Below the pieces are notes generated by a model that was given only the letters and a program-made list of their open reading frames with translations, was not told the DNA's origin and did no database searches. DNA of 64,000 bases from Sanguinoderma infundibulare (lineage: Eukaryota; Basidiomycota; Agaricomycetes; Polyporales; Polyporaceae). Positions 10,204-19,553 of the stretch are shown here, piece by piece. Where the stretch lies: NCBI GenBank assembly GCA_032821775.1, contig JAVLRN010000010.1, forward strand, positions 1,426,001 to 1,490,000, read 5' to 3'. The position numbers were made by a program, and so were the translations under genes. The stretch's first letter is position 1. Each line of letters opens with the position of its first letter.

Positions 10204-11848
10204 CTATAAAGTCGGCTTCTTCGCCAGAGTGATGGGACGGAGGCACCTAGGGCGCAGAGGAACATCCTTGTGATCGACGAGATACTGGAGGATGAGGCGC
10301 TGCACTGCCTCGTGGAGGTGGTCGGGAAGAATCTCCTCGCCCCAATGCGCGCACTCTGTCGTTGTATGAATGGATATGTACGCCATGAGGCCGCCCAAGT
10401 CCTTCATGTCGCCGAGGAAGAGCGCTCGCCACAGGTCGATACCCTGGTCATAGACAATATGGCGCGTATCCACGTAGAAGCCGACACCCGGCGCCGGAAT
10501 CTTGTGTGAGAGAAGCGCGTCCCAGATCGTTAACGTGTACTTCGACGGTTGCTTCTCCTCCTCGGCTGCCTTCGGATGGACACGGAGAAGGGTGGATACC
10601 ATAGACCAGTACATGGACTCGACGTCGTGCTCTGGTCGGCGGAAAAACGGTGGTTTCTTCGTCGTCTCGAGCGTCGAGGGGTTTGGGGGACACGCTCCAT
10701 GACACGTCCCATCCTTGTCATTGTACTCCTCGTAACGCTCGACGCTTCCGTGAGCCGCAATGTAGAGCGCACGGGCTTCGTCGGACAGTTCTGGCATAGG
10801 GAAACAGAGAAGACCTCGGCGACGCATGGAGACTTTCCGAGTGCACAAGCCCCCAGCGATATACATGGGTATGCCCTATAGGCAAAAATCAGATGATACC
10901 AGAGGATGAGCGGTGGTTGCACAACATACGCCGCAAGGGTCAAGCTGCTCGGGTTCGAGAGCCTTGCAATCCAGTCGTGCTCCATTGTCGTAGTCAATTA
11001 CCAAGCAAGATGGGAGGGCCTCCTCTACGAGTCTAAAAGGAGCGTTATTATACGTCAAACATGGAAGATTTCAAGCCACTCACCTCTCTTCCCCAGTAAC
11101 CACGGTTTCGGTCGGCGGTGGCGCGTTCTCCCACGGATCGCATCGATTTATCGTGCTGCACCAGACTGGCTTGGGGGCCTTCATGCTGCGCCGAATGGGC
11201 ATCATTCTGGGTAACCAGGCGCGGTGTGCTGTGCATCATATTAATAAATCGTATTTTCAATCTTTGACACCTGTTTGACGCGCACCTTCAAGGACATCAT
11301 ATAGGGCCATCAGAAGCTCATGAATACTTTTGGCCTCCAGAAGGGAAAAGGCGGTGTTCGGGAAGGCTACCTGTTCTCTCATTCTCTGGGAACTCGGGAT
11401 CGCGGCGTTCCGACCGAATTCAGGATACTTCAGGGCCCTGGGCCCCGGCTTGACGGCGACGCGGCAGGGCTGGTCCGTATGGCGAACGACATCACCGTTG
11501 ACGAGATGGTCACTTTCGTAAAAGAAAACTTGTTCTGCATCTGTAGTGAATATAAATATGATGATTACAGACGTCCTTGGTAGCGATGCACTCACCAGCC
11601 AACGTGTCCACAGCAGATGCTTGGAAGACGTCAGTTCTCCGCACCCACGCCGGTCCTTCCTGGTCAAAGACGAACTGATGATTCGTGTGCTCCTGAGCAG
11701 GCATAGTCTTGCAGTCCGTGGGTGACCGTTGCTGTAGATGTGGCGATGGGTGAAGTGAGGAAATAGTTGTGGTTGAAGCAGTCGCCGAACGAGTCTTGCC
11801 GCGAGCCTCGTCTAGACTACTATTCACGTTCACGGAAACCTTTCCCAC
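10204..11848 (-). CDS. FunK1-like fungal protein kinase, divergent (5' end uncertain)
   Basis: Exon-like blocks on the minus strand run from about 11848 to 10204; the last is 10204-10875. C-terminal signatures are GIPMYIAGG (equivalent of the GTPxFIA segment), RRPEHDVESMYWSMV (the HDxESxFW motif of FunK1 kinases) and DHLHEAVQRLILQYLVDHK. Upstream blocks contain SIHELLMALYDVLEG, a Pro/Arg-rich stretch where HRDIS would be expected, and CLVIDYDNGARL in the place of the DFG motif. The catalytic HRD is not recognisable (MMPIRRSMKAP), so it may be a degenerate or inactive member. The start is uncertain: the block beginning at 11848 lacks an ATG and may need a further upstream exon. Part of the C-terminus is duplicated at 33.1-33.45 kb. 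Role of the family is poorly known; expanded in mushrooms. Confidence 0.6.
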
Positions 11849-12118
11849 GCCACCTATGTGTGCCTATGCAATGGCAGTCGCGCCATATACACCCCTCCAC
11901 CCAGTCCACTGGTCCCATTGCAATTTTTGGACTTGAAACATGAAAGGTCTCCTCAAGAATCGGCGAGTGGCATCAACTCCTTTGTTTACCATGCACTCAC
12001 AATCTCACCTATCCTCTAACAGGGACCCTGGGCATCGGTCTTTGGTTAAGTATACGTTGGTCGTCAGTAATCTAACATTAACATATGGATCCGCCGAATC
12101 GAGAACGAGTCGAGCCCG
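11849..12118. other. Short intergenic region between kinase and NUF2
   Basis: No coding signal recognised. Holds the kinase 5' side and the NUF2 3' end. Confidence 0.4.
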
Positions 12119-13886
12119 TCAGGTACTCCTCACTTGCATGCCCAGCTTGTTCGCGAGGGTTTCCATGTATACCTCTGTCGACGCATATTAGGTCAGACCT
12201 CAATTAGAACTTTTGCGCAGGACATACCAGTGTCATGTCGGAGTTTCCAGTACTCGGTCAACAGTTCATTGAGCTCGGCTTGGCTCGCCTTCATGTGTTC
12301 AGCCATCTAGTGGACGACATGAGTTTAACTGAAGGGGGCGATGCCGGAGAGCAGTTGCTCACCTTGCGCTCAATGTCGTCTGCCTCGCCGCGCAACTCTT
12401 CCACCTGCCGGTCATTGTCTCGCCGCTCTACCGACATCTCCTCATATTCACGCTCCAGCCGTTCGATTGTCCGTTGGCTCGCCAGGCGCTTGTCTTCGAC
12501 ATGCCGTTGAGCACGCTCCAGCTTCTCCTGTGCGTTCGAGAACTGCTTGTGTACACGCTAGAACGGAAAGGGGGGACATCAATGTGACTGCAAGAAAGGA
12601 TCGAAGAGAAGACGACGAACCTCGCGCCGCATGACGAGCTCCGCGCGCTCGCCGTCCTTCCGGTCGAGGGTGTCTCTCAGATCGCCGAGCTCCTTCTGCG
12701 CGCCATCCAAAGCACGCATCTCCTTCTCGATAATCTGCAGTTGTTCCACGCACGAGCATACATCCTGTCTCAACACCGCGTCAGTTTGATTAACCAAGTG
12801 GACAAAGAGTGCCGCAGGCGGACCTTCTCGATATTGAGCAAGGCCGCGGTCTTGGCTTGCAAGTCCCTCATCTTGGTCTCGTTAGCGGTGAGGGCGCGTT
12901 TCTCCTCAACAGCGCTGGTGCCCATGGTGTGGATGTCGCGCTTGATGCGCTGGGGCGATTGGACGATGCGCGAGCGGGTGCGGGAGATGTTCTCCAAACA
13001 GGAGTTTGTCTCGTTCACCACTTTCTCCTAAAACCACGATGTATGGGTGAGGGGTTGAGCGACGACGACAGATGAGGGCGCACCTTGGCAGCGACGAGTT
13101 TCCCTTTCTCCTGCTTGAGACCCTCGACATCCCGGTTGAGGCCCGCATGCTTCTCATTGTAGGCGATGACCTCCTCCCACAATGCAGTGTTCTCCTGCCG
13201 GAGTGCCTCACATTTCGGCTCATCTTCTGCTCTCTTGACCCTGTGCGGACGAATATGAGCAGCGAAGGCTGCCTGGGTGAACAAGAACGGCTCACTTGAA
13301 CTGCTCGATCTTGTCGAGCAAATCCTGGCTCTTCTCTATGGCCGCCTTGTGATGAGGACGGTAGAATGGTCTCGGAGGCGGTTGATTAAGGGCTCGTTCT
13401 GCTCGGAGAACTTGATGAAGTTGATGAAGGCGGAGAATATGGAGCGAGTGCGATCAGGATTGGGGAAGTAGAGGTCTTTGGAGCTGAAGTCGGTGATCTT
13501 GGCCGCTGTTGCCAACCGTTGACTACGTGCGCGTGAGTGAACTGGGTCGGTTATAACAGGTGGAGAACGCACATGTGGTGAAGGAGTAGATTGTGCGCGA
13601 GGGCTTGTGAATGCACGTCCTAAGTCAAGGTGAGCGCACTGATGTCTTGCTAGCACTGTAGTACGCGACAAACGGGATTCTCTGTCAATGCCAATGACTC
13701 AATGACTCCCTGTAGGCTATCGAGCATGATTCCGGTCACTTGCTCGAGGCATGCTGTGTATACACCAAGGACGAAATCAGAGGTTGGCCGCTCGACTTGC
13801 TCTGGACTGATTGAGTGACCCCATCCGGTGAACGTGTCCACGATTTCGGGCTTGGACATGGATGGGGACCAGAACTTGCTGGACAT
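12119..13886 (-). CDS. NUF2: Kinetochore protein Nuf2 (Ndc80 complex), with apparent frameshift
   Basis: Nine exons: 13674-13886, 13573-13619, 13296-13522, 13084-13240, 12824-13027, 12621-12764, 12363-12557, 12228-12306 and 12119-12174; about 440 aa. The N-terminal CH-like domain reads MSSKFWSPSMSKPEIVDTF and later KDLYFPNPDRTRSIFSAFI, NFIKFSEQNEP. The rest is coiled coil (KEMRALDGAQKELGDLRDTL; QRTIERLEREYEEMSVERR), ending EVYMETLANKLGMQV. Nuf2 pairs with Ndc80 to bind microtubules at kinetochores and is essential. All junction phases fit except inside exon 3: the frame shifts by one base at about 13350/13351, between RDHSTVLI and AAIEKSQDLLDKIEQF. One extra base there would restore the frame. 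No intron explains it, so a consensus error is the simplest reading. Confidence 0.88.
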
Positions 13887-15738
13887 GGTATGTTCGAAGG
13901 GGAGAGCGGCAGAAAGCGGGGTCGGAGGGGTCGAGGGCGAGGGCAGACACGATCATCCGAACACCGACGCGCCGAGTTGGACTGTTGCGGTCACGTGAGA
14001 AACCTCGCAACGCGACGCGGGACGTATGTGCTGCACTTGATGCGGATTTCGAACAATGGGATGTAGCCTGGTGGTTGGCGGGTGAGTGGTGGTTAGGGTG
14101 GTGATGGAAGGAAGCCTTGAAGTTGAACATGCCTCTCACGGTCCATGTCCTCGGTCCGCGGCGGTGCCTACGGGCGCTTGTTGTTGCTTTGCTGTTTGCC
14201 CCTCCGTCATTGAGTCTGGCGCTGGTTGTAGCGGTACGTGAACACCTTGTTCGCCGCGCGGTTTGTGACGGCGAGCCCGACGACTCATCTCCCGCCCGCC
14301 GCTGCGCCGGTTTGGGTTCATGTTTATCAAGGGCGCAGGCATCCACACATCGCCAGAGTTATGTACTCGCAGGTCCCGTCCAGGTCCCGTCGTTAGTCAG
14401 AGCAATCCCTACCCCACCCTCAACTGATAATCCCCACCCTGCGACCTCTCCATCAGCCAGCACATGCTTTTTCCACCTCAAAAGCGCTAGCAGTCATTTG
14501 CTCAACACTTCTAGTTCTATGATGCCGACAGCGCGAATGCCGCTGCTAGGCTGGCTGGGCTTTTGCTTGCTGTCCTGCTTAGTCGTTGTGCACGGACCAA
14601 CCCCGCCCAGCTCGTTTCCGCATCCTTGGCCTGGTCAACTGGACGTACCGCTCAGTCAGGACTAGGACTGTGAGTCCTTGACCGTCCACATTCCCGCTCG
14701 GAACCCGTTCCGTATGTCATACGGAGCAGCTCTGTATCGCCTACATCGCAACCTTGACTTCGAAGTCGACCATCAAGCGGATGTCGTTTCCCATCCTCAT
14801 AAGCATAAAGGCCCCCGCGATCTTTCGCGTCATGGATCACCTCGCGCACTTGTACAACACACAGCCTGCTTCGACGTAGGTCGAGTTCCGCCCGCCACAC
14901 AACCCCGGACTCAAAGTTGACCCGAAGTATGATCGGAAGCATCTGTAGGTGCGCGTTGTATCTGCTTGCCGCTAAGCCTGATAACCTGGTTCTCAATAGG
15001 AAGCGCTTGTAGGGATTCGGAAATGAGGCTCAAGAGATGGTAGATCGCTTAAACTGGCGTGAGGCCACGCGACGAGTCGTTGGTACTGCACGTCGGTGTT
15101 GTCCCACTAAGTATTTTCTGTGCCTCCTTGACACCCGGATAATCTAAGGTTTAATGCAGATGGCCCCATCTTTGACGGCAGATCAAGAGAGGGAATGTCT
15201 ACCCGGTCTCCAAATCGACGGTTGTCGCCTCGAAACTTCTACCGGGAAATGTACACAAGACGCGACCGAATTACCCGACGATAGCGCCACAGCTAGTGAT
15301 GCCAACCTATGATTTTTCGACTTCATCTTTCATCTGTCAGACGAACAACGCAGGCTTCTCGGACCCAAATCAGTAAGTTGTTCTGCATAACATTGGATCC
15401 ATGCCCCAACTCTGAAACCTGCAGCCCGAATATTGGATGCAGCGTGATTCCACGTAGCCGGTGAGCTTCCGGTTGTTTCTTGGCGTACGTTTACGCTACG
15501 CAGCTTCGACGATGCTTCGACCGCGGGACATCCTAGGACATCACCTCTCCTGGTAAGCGCTTGACGGGATCGAATCGGTCTTGCTCTGACTGTTGGCAGT
15601 TCGCTCTCACTGCATTGATTGTCACTAGCGTGCAACACAACACCGACCTTCGAGTGTATAACAACGCGTCGCACCCTACGCCCCTCCTTCGCTGCTTTCG
15701 TATCTCCCAGCTCTAGACCTACTGTCCGCCAATCCTCA
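13887..15738. other. Intergenic 1.85 kb, possible degraded signal/membrane start
   Basis: No intact gene. At 14521-14664 a frame begins MMPTARMPLLGWLGFCLLSC, which looks like a signal peptide or anchor, but no downstream domain can be joined to it. At about 14715 MSYGAALYRLHRN faintly recalls the C-helix of cytochrome P450s. Too weak to call. Confidence 0.3.
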
Positions 15739-16966
15739 ATGTCCGATGATATCATCCTCTTCCTTTTCCTCTTCCTCGCGGTCGCTGGCCCTTTCCTCGG
15801 TGCGTCATACTTTCGACTCAGCTACGAGTTTCCCTGACCCTGCAAGTCTTGAAGTGGTACTATTTGCCGCTGCCCGGCAGATGTGGAAACGTCATAGGTC
15901 GCATCGCCGACAGAATCTCAATGTCAAGCATCGTCCTGCCGAGGTGCGTGGTCCTTGTGCGTCCTTCGGTAGATGCTACATAAGCGTTGGGCTGTCGTAG
16001 ATGCAAGCGGTTCCCGGTCCAAGTCGAGTTTTGCGCTCAGACGAGCGCACGTCTGGACCACCCAAACTGCCTCTTGCTGCCGGTCCGGACTCCGACCCGA
16101 GGAACGCTTCGCGGGTACTCAATAATAATCAGGGACAACCTTTGCCTTCGAGTCCAGGCACGCTGTTGGTCCCAAACCGCCTTTCAGACATGCAGCGCCC
16201 AGCAGACTCCCAGACGATTCCCGGCGCCAGCTTGGCGCAATTTCCAACTGCAACAAATGTCCCTCCAACATTGCCTGCTCGTTCTGCAGATATCCCGTAC
16301 ACTGGCCGGGACCGTCCAGGGATAGAAAGACCTGTAATGACTAGAATGTGAGTGTGCTCCCTGGTGAGGCTTTCGAAGGACACCAAAGGTGAACTCGGTT
16401 ATCGTAGTGTTACAAACTTGACGGAGAGCCAAGATGCTCGCATCGATCCTCCACTCGATACCCCTCCATCTTCGGACTATGAAGAAACCCTCTCGATCAG
16501 GTCATCGATCCCGCCATCCTACCGTACCCATCGCTCGTACCCAAACCTGCCGTCATATCCGGCTACACCATTGACTCCAGCGTACGGCTCAGCCATTCAA
16601 GAACCCCGTCCACCCCCATCTGCCTTCCCAGGACCTAGTGGTCGACGCAGGGAGTCCCGCGTCCAAGGGCCACGCTTGCGGGCTTCGTCTCGAAGCCTGC
16701 GTGGTCACGTTCGACCGTCAGACCCTCCCCCACTTCCTGCGAGGAGTCGCGAAGATCCATTTCCCGTTGAACAGGAGTTTGGGGGAACGGATGGACGACG
16801 GGCCACAAGGAAGGCGGTGGATGGTGGTGTTCGTCTCGCCGGGGGACCTCTAGACAATCCCGGGGTGGCCGAAGAGGACTGGGACTACTATACAACCGAG
16901 ACAGGTTCGACGCCGCCGCACTATGTGGAGAGCGTAGGACAGTCGGGACACGAGAACCTCAGTTAA
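15739..16966 (+). CDS. Small membrane protein with Pro-rich tail, paralog A (frame problem near the helix)
   Basis: Blocks: 15739-15799, about 15847-15943, 16001-16347 and 16408-16966. The start MSDDIILFLFLFLAVAG is a membrane helix. The next block gives EVVLFAAARQMWKRHRSHRR, hydrophobic then basic. The tail has SIPPSYRTHRSYPNLPSYP, Pro/Ser-rich linkers and DGGVRLAGGPLDNPG, AEEDWDYYTTETG. The first two blocks together are one base off a multiple of three, so exon 1 or 2 is misplaced or carries an indel. A paralog lies at 25690-27078 on the other strand with the same last-exon length (559 nt), the same last-intron phase and the same motifs. Function unknown; tail-mediated adaptor role is speculation from the PPSY motif. 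Confidence 0.62.
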
Positions 16967-17184
16967 TGTCGTTGTGATCGAGTTTCTTGTAACTCTGCCC
17001 TTGACGTTTCTGCAGAAGCAGGGATGTAAGATATGCAATTAGGTGTCAGTCTCCGTCCGCGGTATACCAAACAATTGGTACAGGTGCAGGAGTATGTAGT
17101 GAAACAATAGAAGATAGAACGAAGAAAAAGTTCAGGAAACGGTCGTACGCTGCGTAGGCCAGGAGGGAGTGCGCGCCGAGGCAG

Positions 17185-18369
17185 TCAGCATGCCCTCCGC
17201 TTCTTCATCGCCTTCTGTTTCTCCAAGCACCTCCGTATGTGGCGCGCGCACGCCGACTCCCGCCACTGGTTCTCTATCCCGCACACTGGGCACCGGTACG
17301 CGACCTTGATATGGACGTTGAGCAGGTGCCGGCCGATGCTCTCGATGGTCATCATGCTGGCGGTGTGATCGTCCCCGCACGCACTGCGCCCCTCTATCGG
17401 TATCGGGCAGCGCGCCTTGCAGCCTGAGACCCCCAGGCCGTGGCAGCCGGGCTTGAGGCAGAGGTCGTCATGGTGGACGCGCTTGAAGTGGCCGCGCCAG
17501 GCAGCATCGCGGTCCTCGAGCTCGACACCGCACTTGGGCATCGGGCAGCGCGGAAACCCCCCGGATCCGGATCTGACCTTGATCGGCTGGAAATGGGCGG
17601 GAAGGGGAGGCTTCTTCGACTTAGCGGTACGAGACACGGAGGCTGAGGTGCGCTTGCGCCTGGCAGGAATGTGCTCGGAGATGGATGAATTATGGTTGGA
17701 GTCGTTTGCTATGATTCTGTCGTCTGCGGACTCGCGCTTGAAGGCGCGGGGAGGGGTAGACGTGTCGGGCCTGGATGATGGTATACGTCGTAAGCCATAC
17801 TTATTGACGACGACGCTAGATCTGAGATGAATGGGGACATACCATGGGATGGATGCACAGCGCTCATGGTCATGGTTCCGAAGGCAAGCGGGGACGATAG
17901 CATCCTTTTCGTTAAACCCAGCGGACGAAGTCGAGTAAACTGAACCCCGGCGTGGGGGCGCGTAGACGGTGCACGAGGAACCCGAGTCCAGCTGAGAGGC
18001 GTAGAACTCTTCGCGGGACTGGAACAATGCGGGTGAAGATATGTGGCCAGAGTGAGTTGCAGCGACAGGGCGAGGTGCCACAGCGACAGGGACGCAGTGT
18101 ACCCGAAAGGCGGGTGGGGTTGCGTAGAGTTCCGCGGTTGGCTGGTTATCGCAGCTGGTGCGCTGCGAGCCGTACGAGTTCGCATGAACATGAGGGTACC
18201 CCCGCCCAGCGCTGGACGGGTCCAAGTCGAACGGGGTCGAGACGGGGTGCATCTGGTTCAGACTGGGGCAAGCCTCATCGGCACACGGACGGGTAGCCAC
18301 TCGGAATGTGTTTGCGCACCTAGTTGGGTCACAGAATCCTTGGAAAGCGTATGGTGTGCAGTACGCCAT
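17185..18369 (-). CDS. C2H2-type zinc-finger protein, paralog A
   Basis: Three exons: 18320-18369, 17843-18262 and 17185-17770; 351 aa. The start MAYCTPYAFQGFCDPT matches its paralog at 35 kb. The N-terminal half is low complexity (Pro/Ser/Tyr). The C-terminal 120 residues carry the metal-binding block: FPRCPMPKCGVELED...GHFKRVHH (C-x4-C-x13-H-x4-H), CLKPGC and CKARCPIP, ESIGRHLLNVH, then YRCPVCGIENQW...RHIRRC (C2HC-like). A basic stretch (PARRKRTSASVSRTAKSKK) precedes it. DNA or RNA binding in the nucleus is likely, target unknown. The first intron could be read through because it is a multiple of three without a stop, but the paralog has an obligatory intron at the same place. It lies 218 bp from the convergent membrane-protein paralog A. 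Confidence 0.72.
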   Translation of the reverse strand: MAYCTPYAFQGFCDPTRCANTFRVATRPCADEACPSLNQMHPVSTPFDLDPSSAGRGYPHVHANSYGSQRTSCDNQPTAELYATPPAFRVHCVPVAVAPRPVAATHSGHISSPALFQSREEFYASQLDSGSSCTVYAPPRRGSVYSTSSAGFNEKDAIVPACLRNHDHERCASIPWYVPIHLRSSVVVNKYGLRRIPSSRPDTSTPPRAFKRESADDRIIANDSNHNSSISEHIPARRKRTSASVSRTAKSKKPPLPAHFQPIKVRSGSGGFPRCPMPKCGVELEDRDAAWRGHFKRVHHDDLCLKPGCHGLGVSGCKARCPIPIEGRSACGDDHTASMMTIESIGRHLLNVHIKVAYRCPVCGIENQWRESACARHIRRCLEKQKAMKKRRAC

Positions 18370-18485
18370 GGATATATTGCGCGGGCGCAAGAGGGGGCCT
18401 ACGTGGGCTGGGAGCCTGATGGTGGGCCAGTGGCGGGATAAGGCGGCTGGTATCTGAGGATGCCTCTGGGGCTACATCCCATCCC

Positions 18486-18492
18486 ATTTATA
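18486..18492 (-). promoter_or_regulatory. TATA box, conserved between zinc-finger paralogs
   Basis: TATAAAT on the minus strand, about 117 bp before the ATG of paralog A. It lies in a block, GGTATAAATGGGATGGGATG, that recurs almost unchanged at 34951-34970 upstream of paralog B. Confidence 0.65.
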
Positions 18493-18499
18493 CCCACCA

Positions 18500-19553
18500 G
18501 CTCTCCTAATCCTTTCACCAACGGATTGGCCGTCCAGCATTGCGAGTAGCTTAGGCAAAGCGTCCTCCGATGCATGTCGTGTGTGTCTGCAGACTCGCGT
18601 TCCAGGCGCTGCTTCCAAATAAGGCTGCCGCCCAAAGCTTTGCCCTCCTCGGCTAATGGGATCTTCTCTTCTCTTATGTCGGGGTGCGAATCTGGTGATG
18701 GATCGGGAGGCGAAGCCTCGACGCTTCTGCAGGAGGGTGGCCGCGGGGTGGCCCTGACAGAAACGATGAAGCAACGAGTCCATGGAGAGCCTTGCTGTTG
18801 AACTACTCTACCACGAGAAATAAAGTACTAGAGACTCGACTCAGCCCTCGAAGGAAAAGTTGAGGAGGGCTTGCTTACCGCTGCTAAGAGCACCGTGACC
18901 ATAACTCAGTAACGAATCCAAGTCAGGGCCACCCATAACAAACGATAGGTGGCCCAAGCCTCGAGGCGAACTTGGATTTCCATGGGCGAAATGTGGCCAC
19001 CGGGACTCATTGGATCCGCACAAGATGGTCTAGAGCATCGTACACTGAGCATGCTTTCAGAGAATCCGTAGACCAATGGTATACGTATTATATCCGAAGA
19101 TGTTTTCCTAAAGCTGTTGAACAGGGTTCTTCAAAAGGAGACGACGCAGCTAACGAACGAGATACTCACCTATCATGTACCGGCCTTCGACCACTGTCTT
19201 GCTTTGACTTTACGGTCGTCGAGGTCAACATATGTACATTTTCAACCTGTCCAAAAAACCAACAGATCTAAACTAATACCCGGACCTACCACAACGACGG
19301 CAGTAGTGATTTCGCTTGAGTCAACTTACCATTGATTATAACGAGAAAAATAGTGGTTGAACGAGAGCATACGCGATAATGTTACAACCAAGCTACACTA
19401 GTGCGAACGGTCCGTATCCGAGACTCGACAGCGAGGGAAAGCTGTTTGCGACGATATATCCCAACATACAACACATCAGACGGTGTCGCTCTATTGTAAC
19501 TCAGCATCCACCGCCAACCATATATATCGACACCTACCCCTTGCGATGGGGTT
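18500..19553. other. Intergenic, nothing recognised
   Basis: About 1 kb holding the promoter of zinc-finger paralog A and the 3' side of the seven-helix protein. No coding signal recognised. Confidence 0.45.

Noticed and set aside
9140..10246. Long minus-strand open frame antisense to the PPxY membrane protein
   Set aside because: A shadow in GC-rich DNA; the plus strand has a signal peptide, helix and tail motifs, while the minus strand has no domain.
14521..14800. Possible start of a cytochrome P450 (anchor-like segment, then MSYGAALYRLHRN)
   Set aside because: No I-helix, ExxR or heme-binding Cys motif follows, and the pieces cannot be spliced into one frame.
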